DNA of 46,785 nt from Armatimonadota bacterium (lineage in GTDB: Bacteria; Armatimonadota; Fervidibacteria; Fervidibacterales; Thermosaccharophagaceae), in the NCBI GenBank assembly GCA_025062195.1, contig JANXAS010000024.1, positions 1 to 46,785 of the forward strand, in the 5' to 3' direction. Shown here one piece after another: positions 8,110 to 16,253 of this stretch. The notes below the pieces were generated by a model that saw nothing but the letters and a program-made list of their open reading frames with translations, was not told the origin of the DNA and did no database searches. The position numbers and the translations under genes were made by a program. Position 1 is the first letter of the stretch. Each line of letters begins with the position of its first letter.

Positions 8110-8748
8110 TTAATCATGGTTGATAAGCTGTCCCACAAGTGTTTCCAAATCGTTCTTCTGCCATGCTTCATCCATCGGGCCTTCAAAAACTATGGGCAAC
8201 TCAATATCACCAAACCTTGCCTTAGGCTGCGGGTATCCCTGAAGCATAACAGTCCCGCACGATAGACCCTCTTTGCGGAACAGTTTAAATCCGGTTGGTG
8301 TCCCAAAGTTTACGCACTCAACACGCAAATGTGGGTAATGCTGCCTTGCGAGGCTTTTGAAGTAGTCTTTATAGTGCTCGTGCCCACGATGGAATGGATA
8401 AAATGCCCTCACGCAGATGCGCGCCTTCGGATTGCCATAAACCTCTACCGGCTTCAAAAATGGAAGTTTTCGTTCATGCTCCTCCCTAACTGGATAAACC
8501 CACGCTTTGTATAACTCAGCGTCGGATAACTTTCTTACGGTGTAGACCTTCCATTGCGAACCGCAACAGCGCTGATTGTCTCTACCAGGGAACACAGCTT
8601 GGTTATCCAACTTATCTTCTCTTAAGCTCCTCATCGTGCGGCTGCTAAAGTGGTTGGCGGCGAGGAACACACTAATGGCGCACACCATGGCAATATAATA
8701 CCATCGCCATACCTTGAGGGAAATAAAGCACCATCTCATCGCATCCAT
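8110..8748 (-). CDS. Membrane-anchored protein of unknown function, possible thioredoxin-like fold
   Basis: I do not recognise a named family. The 212 residues begin with an uncleaved-looking transmembrane segment at about 13-32 (KVWRWYYIAMVCAISVFLAAN), followed by a Cys-Cys pair at about 61-62 and a soluble domain. The stretch ARICVRAFYPFHRGHEHYKD... then LRVECVNFGTPTGFKLFRKEGLSCGTVMLQG alternates strand-helix-strand and ends in a Cys-Gly turn. This resembles thioredoxin-like domains that lack the CxxC motif, but that reading is inference. The ATG at 8748 follows AAGGT. It is a lone cistron with about 700 empty bases downstream, then the 2Fe-2S gene. Confidence 0.7.
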   Translation of the reverse strand: MDAMRWCFISLKVWRWYYIAMVCAISVFLAANHFSSRTMRSLREDKLDNQAVFPGRDNQRCCGSQWKVYTVRKLSDAELYKAWVYPVREEHERKLPFLKPVEVYGNPKARICVRAFYPFHRGHEHYKDYFKSLARQHYPHLRVECVNFGTPTGFKLFRKEGLSCGTVMLQGYPQPKARFGDIELPIVFEGPMDEAWQKNDLETLVGQLINHD

Positions 8749-8822
8749 TCGCGCTACCTTAACCGTTAAAATGCTAACACCATTTGAATTAGCATCCGGC
8801 TCCTGCGCTTTCCATCAACTCG

Positions 8823-9542
8823 CTACTGTATTGCCCTCACAACATCCGGATGCAGATTGAACATTGCCCTGTAGTTCGTGTCGGAACAGCAGTCCCCGGG
8901 ATACATGAAAATCGGTGAGAATGTTTGCAGCCACTTCATCCATTTGACATGCCCATCAGCAAAGCCGAAGTTTGCCCCACCAAGATGACCAGTGAACGGG
9001 CGTGTGGCAAACCATGCGTTGCTGCCGCCACACCTGAAGTGCCCACTGAAGTCAATATGCCCGCAACCAGGACCAACTTCGGTAATGATGATCATTTGTG
9101 CCGGACCACTTGGCGTTGCCTGCGGTATGTTAGTCCAGAAGCTGCTCGTTGGTTTATATACCCCGTGAATGAGTTGACTCACCCTCATATTCCTCGCAGG
9201 ATCGCACTCGATGGAACAGAACATCCACGCTGAGACCGCATAATTGCCAGCAATATCTCCCGTCTCCTGAAAGAGATTGGGGTTTGATGGGCACACAAAG
9301 ATTTGCTCATTCTTAACATAGGGAAAGACAACAGCGCGCCAAGTATATTGCGGCAGACCTGGTGGTCTATACCTTGCTCCAGGGAAACGCCCATCATAGT
9401 CCTCAACATACATCTTGATACCGAGGAGTATTTGCTTAATGTTGCTCTGGCACGAGGCTGTGCGAGCTTTCTCTCGCGCCCTGGCAAACACGGGAAACAG
9501 GATAGCCGCCAGGATCGCGATTATGGCTATTACGACAAGCAA
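8823..9542 (-). CDS. DUF1559-type prepilin / pseudopilin with defective start region
   Basis: The hydrophobic N-terminal helix [37 protein letters not shown] and the C-terminal H-x9-DG motif ([16 protein letters not shown]) identify a DUF1559 type II secretion/type IV pilin-like protein, abundant in Armatimonadota and Planctomycetes. The expected leader is present just upstream but broken. A near-perfect Shine-Dalgarno (GGAGGTGATC) precedes GTG at 9572, which reads Val/Met-Arg-STOP-Ser-Gly-Phe-Thr-Leu-Ile-Gly-Leu-Leu; the TGA at 9566-9564 lies just before the peptidase site. The given start (TTG at 9542) is only the first possible start after that stop and has no ribosome site. Glu at mature position 5 is replaced by Gly. 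The gene may be a recent pseudogene, or the base may be a sequence error. Confidence 0.8.
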   Translation of the reverse strand: MLVVIAIIAILAAILFPVFARAREKARTASCQSNIKQILLGIKMYVEDYDGRFPGARYRPPGLPQYTWRAVVFPYVKNEQIFVCPSNPNLFQETGDIAGNYAVSAWMFCSIECDPARNMRVSQLIHGVYKPTSSFWTNIPQATPSGPAQMIIITEVGPGCGHIDFSGHFRCGGSNAWFATRPFTGHLGGANFGFADGHVKWMKWLQTFSPIFMYPGDCCSDTNYRAMFNLHPDVVRAIQ

Positions 9543-9563
9543 CCCAATCAGCGTAAATCCACT

Positions 9564-9587
9564 TCACCTCACTGTAGATCACCTCCA
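9564..9587 (-). promoter_or_regulatory. Strong ribosome binding site and GTG start followed by an in-frame TGA
   Basis: On the minus strand GGAGGTGATC, complementary to the 16S 3' end, lies 4 bases ahead of GTG (9572-9570). Codons AGG and TGA follow. The site shows where translation of the prepilin should begin and where it is interrupted. Confidence 0.75.
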
Positions 9588-9670
9588 TTGAGTTTCATCC
9601 GACAAACACTTGGCATTTCACATTGTATCCAGAAGGGGCATTACTGTCAAGCCCCCTCTAACGATGCCTC

Positions 9671-10993
9671 TTACTTGTGAGCCGACAGCTCATTCAACAG
9701 GCTCTCTGCCTCACTCAAAATCAGCTTCTCACAATCTGGAGCAAGCATTAGCGTGCCGTAGTATTTGTAAGCCATATCAATTTCATAGCCGCCTTCATCA
9801 TATGCGCTCGCTGTGGGAACATATCCGATACAGCCATTGGTATAGCCGAGCACGAATGTTTCTCTGAATGGGGAACTGCTTCTAATGCTTAACGCATACT
9901 CAATGAACACTTCGCCTGACAGACCGAGGATAGCGAGATTACCGACGCGCAAAGCGCTCATTTCAAATTGCTGCTTCAAGCTTGCTCTGCGCGAGCGCGT
10001 CAACTTGATAACTTCTTCAGTCCAATTAAGCATTGCTGTTGCCAACCGTTCCCTGACCTTGTCGCCGGATCTCCTTGCCTCATCTAAATCCCTGCGGTAT
10101 GACTGCATCATCTCCCTGAGTTCATCTTTTGATGGTGGTGACATCAGCGGAAGCTGTAGCATTCGTCTTTTGGCTACGATAGGTGTTGGTTCAACTTCGG
10201 TTGCAAACGAAGCAGCCCTCAAAGCTGCCCCTGCAAGTGCTGTGCCGATACGCTCGCACTCCTCAAATGTCCCCTTCTCACGATTTGCATTTATGTTGCC
10301 ACAGCAGCCTTGAAGGAACATCGCAATAGTGCCATCTCCAAATGCCCTTTCAATTGCCCTCACCGCGGCTCCGGGATAATCAGCCGACACGAGCAGATTG
10401 TTCGGACCAAGCACAACCGCATGTGCAGCGTGATGCACAACGATGCCCATCGTAGCACCGCTTTCATTTTCAACTCGCAGCACATAAACATTGGGATCAA
10501 CCGGACCCTCGGGATTCCTTCCAATCTGAATTGAGCCATCGGGTTTGCGCTCACGCCTGTTTATGCCAATTGCACCCTCGCACACACCCAACAGAATCTT
10601 TGCCGGCTTGAGATTATCATGGGCAAGCTTAATGGCTGTAGCAACCCTCATGGGCAGAGTTTCAACATATGCCCTGTTAACATCGCCCATTGCACGAAGC
10701 CGTGAGACCATTGGACCAGAATGAGTGTGAGAGCAATTGATAATGAGCGCTTCATCGCTTACGCCAGCCCATTCGGAGGAAAGTTTCCTTATTGAATCAA
10801 CGGTTGCAAAGTCAAGCCCGATCAAATCAAGCGCAACAATAGCCGCCTTTTGTTCATCGTAGCTCAGCACAAGCGCAGTTGCGCGCAACTCATCATGTAT
10901 CCCCACTGCCGGCGAAGTGCGCGCCGCGTAACCGCTCAGCCAAACATTGATTGGTGGGGTTATGTCCACTCTCGCAAACCCAGCTCGCAGCAT
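9671..10993 (-). CDS. Neutral/alkaline non-lysosomal ceramidase-domain protein
   Basis: The opening LRAGFARVDITPPINVWLSGYAAR is the signature of the neutral ceramidase N-terminal domain (Ceramidase_alk). Metal-ligand motifs are present: NCSHTHSGP (His pair) and VVHHAAHAVVLGPNN, followed by SADYPGAAVRAIE and FLQGCCGNIN. No signal peptide is seen and the protein, about 440 residues, is shorter than secreted ceramidases. It is therefore probably a cytoplasmic hydrolase of amide-linked lipids or sugars; the substrate cannot be read from sequence. The ATG at 10993 follows an excellent GGAAGGAGGTGA site. It is a single cistron, divergent from the DUF3084 gene. Confidence 0.88.
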   Translation of the reverse strand: MLRAGFARVDITPPINVWLSGYAARTSPAVGIHDELRATALVLSYDEQKAAIVALDLIGLDFATVDSIRKLSSEWAGVSDEALIINCSHTHSGPMVSRLRAMGDVNRAYVETLPMRVATAIKLAHDNLKPAKILLGVCEGAIGINRRERKPDGSIQIGRNPEGPVDPNVYVLRVENESGATMGIVVHHAAHAVVLGPNNLLVSADYPGAAVRAIERAFGDGTIAMFLQGCCGNINANREKGTFEECERIGTALAGAALRAASFATEVEPTPIVAKRRMLQLPLMSPPSKDELREMMQSYRRDLDEARRSGDKVRERLATAMLNWTEEVIKLTRSRRASLKQQFEMSALRVGNLAILGLSGEVFIEYALSIRSSSPFRETFVLGYTNGCIGYVPTASAYDEGGYEIDMAYKYYGTLMLAPDCEKLILSEAESLLNELSAHK

Positions 10994-11354
10994 GCTTTTC
11001 ACCTCCTTCCACAAATGCGCAAATGATAAAACTGACTCACCGCCGAACTTGCATATGCCGGAGCAGGCAAGCCACCCCTTGATCAGCTCACATGTTTAAT
11101 TGTAGATGATGGCGGGGGAGAATGTAGCATGAGTGCCCCGCACACTAAAGCTTTTGGAAAACGCTAACGCTGCTTCCGCATAGTGAGAGGGAGCTAAATT
11201 TTCAAATGAACTGGATACCACTTTGATTTTTGAAACGGCGTTGACAGCAACTCAAACATACTGGAAACCGATTCCGTCGGCATATCGGCGCAGCAGCATA
11301 CTTATCGGTGGGCATCTGTAATTAAGCTCTGTCACATGCGAGGTGTTAAAGAGC
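10994..11354. other. Divergent intergenic region between the ceramidase-like and DUF3084 genes
   Basis: About 360 bases that must carry promoters for both directions. GAGGTG at 11340-11345 is the ribosome site of the DUF3084 gene. I see no palindrome, repeat or small gene worth naming. Confidence 0.5.
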
Positions 11355-12785
11355 ATGCACTCAATCCTGCTAATTGGAGCGCTAACTATTGCCAGCGGCT
11401 TAATAGCCTACATTGGAGATGTGCTCGGCAGGAAGCTCGGGAAGAAGCGTTTAACGATATTTCGCCTCCGCCCGCGCCACACGGCAATGCTTATCTCTGT
11501 AATTGCCGGTATTCTCATTTTTGTAACGACGCTCACCGCCCTCGCTGCTGCTAGCCGCGAGGTCAGATTGGCATTGTTTGAGCTTGATAAGCTTTTGAGC
11601 GAGAGGGAGCAACTGCGCAAGCACCTTGCTGAGTTGCGCGCCTCATATCATTTGTGGAAGAGACAGGCTGTAGCTTTGAGTTCCAAGTTGAGAGCCGAGC
11701 AGAAAAGAATCGCGCTCGTGCAACGCCAATATGCTCAAGCGAGTGCAGAGTTGCTCATGGTCAAGCGCCAACTTAGCAATTCAAAATCTCAACTGCAAAA
11801 GATGAGCTGTGAGTTGGCGCGCTTAGAGAACAAGCTCACAGAATCCCAAGCTCAACTTGCGACAACCCGCTCGGAATTGAAGCGAGCCGATGCTGCGCTA
11901 AAAGACACAATGATAAAACTGCAGAGCAGCCACAGGGAATTGGAGAGAGTGAAACTTGAGATAGCCAAAGCCAACGAGACAGCGAGGCGTTCCATCGCCA
12001 TAACCCGAAAGCAACTTGATGAGCTGAGAAGGCAAGTTGATGAGCTGCAAGCAACGAGGGCAGAGTTGGAACGATATAGAAAGAGCCTTGATGCATACAT
12101 TGCTCAATTGCTCTTTAGAGGTGATCTAACCTACCGTGCCGAGGAGATCGTCACAATCGGCGTCATTGATGGCTCAATGCCAAAGGAGAAGATAATGGCA
12201 GCCCTTGAAAAGCTTTTAGACGATGCCGATGGGCTCGCGAGAAGGAGAGGCGCTTCGGCTCAAAATGGCGAGAGGGCTGTCAAAATCTTCGGCATGCTTA
12301 TTAAGCTCCCGGGGCAGGAAGAACCCGTTCTGTTCACCGAAAAGGACATACTCAATGTCGTCGCCGAGAATATAAGCGAGACGAATGACAGTGTCATCGT
12401 TGAAGTTTACGCGAAGCGAAACTCACTCCCGGGTGAACAAGTCCCCATTGACATAAGGTTGTATCGCAACCAACTCGTCTTCAAGCGCGGTGAAGTGCTA
12501 ACCTCAAGGAGGCTTGATGGGAAGGCATCAATGGGTGAGTTGATGCAAGAGCTTGCCAGCATGATCTACACTGACTTAAGCCGAATCGCCCGTGAGCGTG
12601 GTTTGCTAATGCGCCCTGACGGTGAGCGCCCCACATATGGAGCAATACCGTTTTCGGAGTTCGGCAACGCAATTGAGCAGCTGAAACGCATCAATGGTCC
12701 AGCCATAGTGGAGGCGCTCGCAAAGCGAGATACATTCACAGTAGGACCGCTTGAAGTTGAGTTGCGCATCGTGCCAGCAGGATAG
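11355..12785 (+). CDS. DUF3084 domain membrane protein with long coiled coil
   Basis: The N-terminus has two hydrophobic segments (about residues 4-22 and 43-66) separated by GDVLGRKLGKKRLTIFRLRPRHTA, the conserved DUF3084 pattern. A long coiled coil follows at about 75-250 (heptads rich in Leu, Glu, Lys, Arg and Gln), then a globular C-terminal domain to residue 476. DUF3084 proteins occur in cyanobacteria and related deep-branching bacteria and have no proven role; the architecture suggests a scaffold in the inner membrane. A GTG at 11343 could extend it by 4 residues, but GAGGTG at 11340-11345 is spaced best for the ATG at 11355. The lipoprotein gene follows after 98 bases. Confidence 0.88.
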   Translation: MHSILLIGALTIASGLIAYIGDVLGRKLGKKRLTIFRLRPRHTAMLISVIAGILIFVTTLTALAAASREVRLALFELDKLLSEREQLRKHLAELRASYHLWKRQAVALSSKLRAEQKRIALVQRQYAQASAELLMVKRQLSNSKSQLQKMSCELARLENKLTESQAQLATTRSELKRADAALKDTMIKLQSSHRELERVKLEIAKANETARRSIAITRKQLDELRRQVDELQATRAELERYRKSLDAYIAQLLFRGDLTYRAEEIVTIGVIDGSMPKEKIMAALEKLLDDADGLARRRGASAQNGERAVKIFGMLIKLPGQEEPVLFTEKDILNVVAENISETNDSVIVEVYAKRNSLPGEQVPIDIRLYRNQLVFKRGEVLTSRRLDGKASMGELMQELASMIYTDLSRIARERGLLMRPDGERPTYGAIPFSEFGNAIEQLKRINGPAIVEALAKRDTFTVGPLEVELRIVPAG

Positions 12786-12883
12786 ACAGCCACAAGATAC
12801 CATTGTATCATCCGGATGCCATCGGACAAAATTTCAAATGATGCTGCAGACATAAAATGTTTAAAGCTGGTGGGTGATGTTTG

Positions 12884-13294
12884 ATGAGAAGATGGCTGCT
12901 AATGGCAGCATTGCAGTTGGTGCTTACAATGGCTTTGGTCGGCTGTTCTGGCAACCCATTCAAAAGTCTCTCCATACTTTCAGTCACCGTTATCCCTGAT
13001 GAGCTACCTCCTGAAGGTGGACAAGTTCAAATCACAGTTGAGGCAACAAGGGGTGATAGTGCAAGCGCGAGGGTTTCAAGATATGGCGATTGGCTATTCG
13101 CAAGCTTCACAGTTAGGCTCTCGGAAGTGATAGCAATTGATTTTGAAAAGAAGCGCTGGAAGGGCACGATTGACTTACCCTCAAACCGCACCCCTAAAGA
13201 TCAACGCTACATCATAGTCATTACCGTGTGGGAAGATTACAGGCGAGATCAACGCATCAAGGAGGTTATAGTTAGGGCAAGCGGGAGCAGTTGA
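12884..13294 (+). CDS. Putative lipoprotein with Ig-like fold
   Basis: A 136-residue protein with a lipoprotein signal (MRRWLLMAALQLVLTMALVGC, lipobox LVGC, Cys21). The mature part SVTVIPDELPPEGGQVQITVEATRGDSASARV is typical of small bacterial Ig-like/beta-sandwich domains, and it ends in YIIVITVWEDYRRDQRIKEVIVRA, also beta-rich. The role is unknown; such proteins often carry short presentation or adhesion domains. A TTG codon lies just before the ATG at 12884. GGTGGGTG serves as the ribosome site. It probably shares a transcript with the DUF3084 gene. Confidence 0.75.
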   Translation: MRRWLLMAALQLVLTMALVGCSGNPFKSLSILSVTVIPDELPPEGGQVQITVEATRGDSASARVSRYGDWLFASFTVRLSEVIAIDFEKKRWKGTIDLPSNRTPKDQRYIIVITVWEDYRRDQRIKEVIVRASGSS

Positions 13295-13659
13295 TGCTGC
13301 TTTTGGGCAAGCCTTCTGCCATGGCTAAAGCTGCCCCTATGGCATCTTGATCACAAGGTGGCACCACCTTCAAGACAGCGAAACCGCCGAGAAGATGCCT
13401 ATGCTATATGCTGCCAACGAAGCAGCGCTGCCTTCAAGAGGACGGAATCATTGGAAGGAGGTCAATGCCAATACGCCCAACATTTGATCCTTAAAGTCTT
13501 CGCTGCAACTAAAGCTGTCCTTACAGTGTTTTGATTTCAAGTTGACACTGCCTTAAAGACGATAGAGTCACTGACAGAGTGACAATGCACTGATAATGAA
13601 GTTCATGGCTAAAATCTTTCACACAAATGGTGTGATGCGCATATAGTAACAGCTTGCTT
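13295..13659. repeat. Convergent intergenic region with a degenerate ~61-nt tandem repeat
   Basis: No gene is supported. The word CCTTnAAG followed by a weakly similar 30-40 bases recurs at 13367, 13431, 13489 and 13551 (spacings 64, 58 and 62). The copies at 13431 and 13551 are the most alike. The region lies between convergent genes, so it should also contain their transcription ends, but no clear hairpin-plus-T-run is present. Confidence 0.4.
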
Positions 13660-14043
13660 CTACCCTCTCGGCGCATAGGCAATGGCGTCTATCTCAACGA
13701 GCATCCCCGGAAGGAGGGTTGACTGGACTGTTGTCCTCGTTGGCTTCGGGTCAGGGAAATACTCGGCGTAGATTGCGTTGAACCTGCCGAACAGATTTAT
13801 GTCAGCAAGGTGGACAGTGACTTTGATGCAATCTGCTAAGGTTGCTCCTGCTGCTTCAAGGAGTGCCTTTATGTTTTCAAGTGTGCGCCTCGTCTGTTCC
13901 TCAATTGTCTCACCAACGAGCTTACCGCTCTCGGGATCTATAGCACCCTGCCCGGAAACAAAGACAAAGTCACCCACCCTCAGTGCAGGGGAATACGGAC
14001 CAACAGGCTTTGGGGCATTCTCTGAGACGATGGGTTCCTTCAT
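13660..14043 (-). CDS. ridA: RidA family reactive enamine/imine deaminase
   Basis: The 127 residues match the YjgF/YER057c/UK114 family in length and motifs: IVSENAPKPVGPYSPALRVGDFVFVSGQGAIDPESGKLV, and the C-terminal signature PTRTTVQSTLLPGMLVEIDAIA, whose Arg binds the carboxylate of the imine. RidA hydrolyses 2-aminoacrylate and other enamines released by PLP enzymes. The gene lies 46 bases downstream of a PLP aminotransferase on the same strand, a fitting partner. ATG at 14043 follows GGAGG by 8 bases; a GTG three codons earlier is less well placed. Confidence 0.92.
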   Translation of the reverse strand: MKEPIVSENAPKPVGPYSPALRVGDFVFVSGQGAIDPESGKLVGETIEEQTRRTLENIKALLEAAGATLADCIKVTVHLADINLFGRFNAIYAEYFPDPKPTRTTVQSTLLPGMLVEIDAIAYAPRG

Positions 14044-14089
14044 CCCTCCCACCTCCTCGCTAAATGTTCATGCCCCTTTGTCACCGCCG

Positions 14090-15193
14090 CTATTTGATAA
14101 GGCTTGTGATGACCTCCCTTAGGGCGTAAAGCGCTATATGCAAGTCATTCTCGTGCACCCAGCCAACATGCCCGATGCGAATCATCTTGCCGCGCATGTG
14201 ATCCATTCCACCGGCAACAACAACATTGTGCTCCTCACGCAGCCTCCTCACAACAGCGTTCCCATCAACGCCCTCAGGAATTGTTATCCCTGTGACAGTA
14301 TTTGATGCCACATCCTCATCGGCGAGCAATCCAAGCCCGAAGCCGATCTCACGAACGCCGTCCCGGACGATGCGCTTCATCCTCTCGTGGCGTGCAAACA
14401 CATTTTCAAGCCCATCCTCAAACAACATGTTCAAAGCCTCATCAAGCGCAAACAGCAGCGGGAGCGCCGGCGTGTATGGATTTTGATGGCGCTCCATATA
14501 GTGCTTGTGCAACTTAAAGTCCCAATAGTATCGTGGCATTTTAGCTTGCTCCACAGCCGCCCATGCACGCTCATTCAGCGCCACAAAACTAAGCCCAGGT
14601 GGCGTCATCAAGCCCTTCTGCGAGCCCCCAATAACTACATCCACACCCCAATCATCCATGGGAAGCTCAATAGCGCCAAGCGAACTTATGGCATCAACGA
14701 TTATCAGCGCTTCGTTCTCCCTCGCTACCGCAGCGAGCAGTTTTATTGGGTTAGTCACACCGGTTGAGGTTTCGTTATGTGTCACGAGCAAAGCACGATA
14801 TGGTTTTCTGGCTGACTTGAATTCCTTTTCAACTTCTTCAACATCAACTGCCTTACCCCAAGGAAAGCTGAGCAACTTCACATCAGCCCCAAATGCCCTC
14901 GCTATGTCGGCGAACCTGTCACCGAAGTGTCCCACCGACGCCATAAGGACAGCATCACCCGGCGAGAGCAAGTTTGCTACTGCTGCCTCCATTGCTCCCG
15001 TGCCTGACGCCGGGAAGATAATCACATCGCCATCGGTCACAAATACGCTCTTGAGCTTTGAGAGTAGTTGCTCAAAGAAAGACTCATACTCTGGACCTCG
15101 GTGATTTATCATCGGGCGGCACATTGCCCTTAGCACCCTCGGTGGAACTGGCGTCGGACCCGGTATGAGCAAGATCTGTTTCTCGCCAAACAT
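14090..15193 (-). CDS. Class V PLP aminotransferase (alanine-glyoxylate / serine-pyruvate aminotransferase family)
   Basis: A 367-residue fold-type I enzyme of the small archaeal/bacterial AGXT group. Visible are LLIPGPTPVPPRVLRAM with INHRGPEY at the start, the phosphate-binding SGTGAMEAA (63-71), THNETSTGV, VDAISSLGAIELPMDDWGVD, and the PLP lysine in GGSQKGLMTPPG (Lys193). It transfers an amino group between alanine or serine and glyoxylate or hydroxypyruvate; members of this family also act in serine synthesis in thermophiles and hydrogen-fixing bacteria. The frame continues upstream to 15259, but GGGGGCGA supports the ATG at 15193. It is probably co-transcribed with ridA. Confidence 0.9.
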   Translation of the reverse strand: MFGEKQILLIPGPTPVPPRVLRAMCRPMINHRGPEYESFFEQLLSKLKSVFVTDGDVIIFPASGTGAMEAAVANLLSPGDAVLMASVGHFGDRFADIARAFGADVKLLSFPWGKAVDVEEVEKEFKSARKPYRALLVTHNETSTGVTNPIKLLAAVARENEALIIVDAISSLGAIELPMDDWGVDVVIGGSQKGLMTPPGLSFVALNERAWAAVEQAKMPRYYWDFKLHKHYMERHQNPYTPALPLLFALDEALNMLFEDGLENVFARHERMKRIVRDGVREIGFGLGLLADEDVASNTVTGITIPEGVDGNAVVRRLREEHNVVVAGGMDHMRGKMIRIGHVGWVHENDLHIALYALREVITSLIK

Positions 15194-15626
15194 TTGCCAT
15201 TCGCCCCCTTTGGAATTGCCAAAACATTCCCTCATGCCTATTGAGATAGGTGTGCGCAACAGATTTGCCTTAACAGCGCCGCGAACTCCGAACAGTGATG
15301 ATCAAACAACTATGAGTAACGCAAAGCAAAAAGTGAGTGCATACAACAGCCCACGCGCCATTCCGGACGCATTTCATATGCCCCCACCACTTACAACCGC
15401 ACAACGATTCGCCGGAGATTGGTTTTAATTGGGGGCGAGATGATAACCAGAGTCTCCTGAAATTAAACCTTTAAATGCGAGTGAAGCATAACAGAGGTCG
15501 CCAATGTTTTTATTCGGGAAGGGTCCCCACCATGCCGAATCAAATGTGCCGCTTCCAATGGGAACTATTAAAGGGTTCACTTTCAGTTTGGCACAGCCAT
15601 GGTTTATCCGTATGCGGTGTCAGTCT
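15194..15626. other. Intergenic region, no gene recognised
   Basis: About 430 bases between two minus-strand genes. No conserved reading frame, repeat of the local families, or RNA was seen. It probably contains the aminotransferase promoter at its left end and the transcription end of the MBL hydrolase operon at its right end. Confidence 0.5.
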
Positions 15627-16253
15627 TCAGATGAACATTGAAAGCATTGATTTCACCTCTGCCAGCATAAACTCGCCCCCGTGTCCCGGATGAACAACGG
15701 TGTTTGCGGGCAATGAAAGTATCCGTTCCCGTATTGTCTTCATCAACTCGTCATATGACCCACCTGGGAAGTCCGTTCGCCCAACGCCATTTTCAAACAC
15801 AATGTCGCCGCTGAACAAATGGCTCTCAAGCAGCAACGCTATGTGCCCTGGCGAATGCCCAGGAGCATTGATTACTTTCAATTTGAGAGTGCCAACATCA
15901 ATCTCTTGCCCATCATCAACCAACTCGTCCGGCTCCGGAACTGACGAGGCGACAAAGCCAAAGAAGAGCGCCTGATGCTTTGCGTGCTTGATTATATCTT
16001 TCTCTTGGCGCCCAGCCATGAATGGCACGCTATAGCGTTCCTTCAACTCACCGACCGCCATCACATGATCAAAGTGACCATGTGTGGCAACGACACATTT
16101 AACATTCGCACCATGGTAGTTAACTACGGCGGAAACTCTTGGCGCCTCATCGCCGGGATCTATGATGATTGCCTCCTTTGTTTCCTCGCAGATAACGATG
16201 TAGCAATTTGTCTGCAAAGGACCGACAACAACCTTATCAATCACCACACGCAT
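15627..16253 (-). CDS. MBL-fold metallo-hydrolase (glyoxalase II-like)
   Basis: A compact 208-residue metallo-beta-lactamase-fold protein with a complete metal site: THGHFDH (His58, His60, Asp62, His63), PGHSPGH (His133), SGD (Asp150) and HPGHG (His191). It belongs to the glyoxalase II-like small hydrolases, which split thioesters such as S-lactoylglutathione analogues; sulfur dioxygenases look similar. Its ATG (16253-16251) overlaps the TGA of the upstream radical SAM gene by one base (TGATG), so translation is coupled. This suggests linked functions, though no pathway is known to me for this pair. Confidence 0.88.
   Translation of the reverse strand: MRVVIDKVVVGPLQTNCYIVICEETKEAIIIDPGDEAPRVSAVVNYHGANVKCVVATHGHFDHVMAVGELKERYSVPFMAGRQEKDIIKHAKHQALFFGFVASSVPEPDELVDDGQEIDVGTLKLKVINAPGHSPGHIALLLESHLFSGDIVFENGVGRTDFPGGSYDELMKTIRERILSLPANTVVHPGHGGEFMLAEVKSMLSMFI

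Noticed and set aside
9564-9566. Selenocysteine or recoded TGA in the prepilin
   Set aside because: No hairpin suited to recoding follows; TGA serves as a normal stop in many genes here; the codon lies in a leader where Cys/Sec makes no sense.
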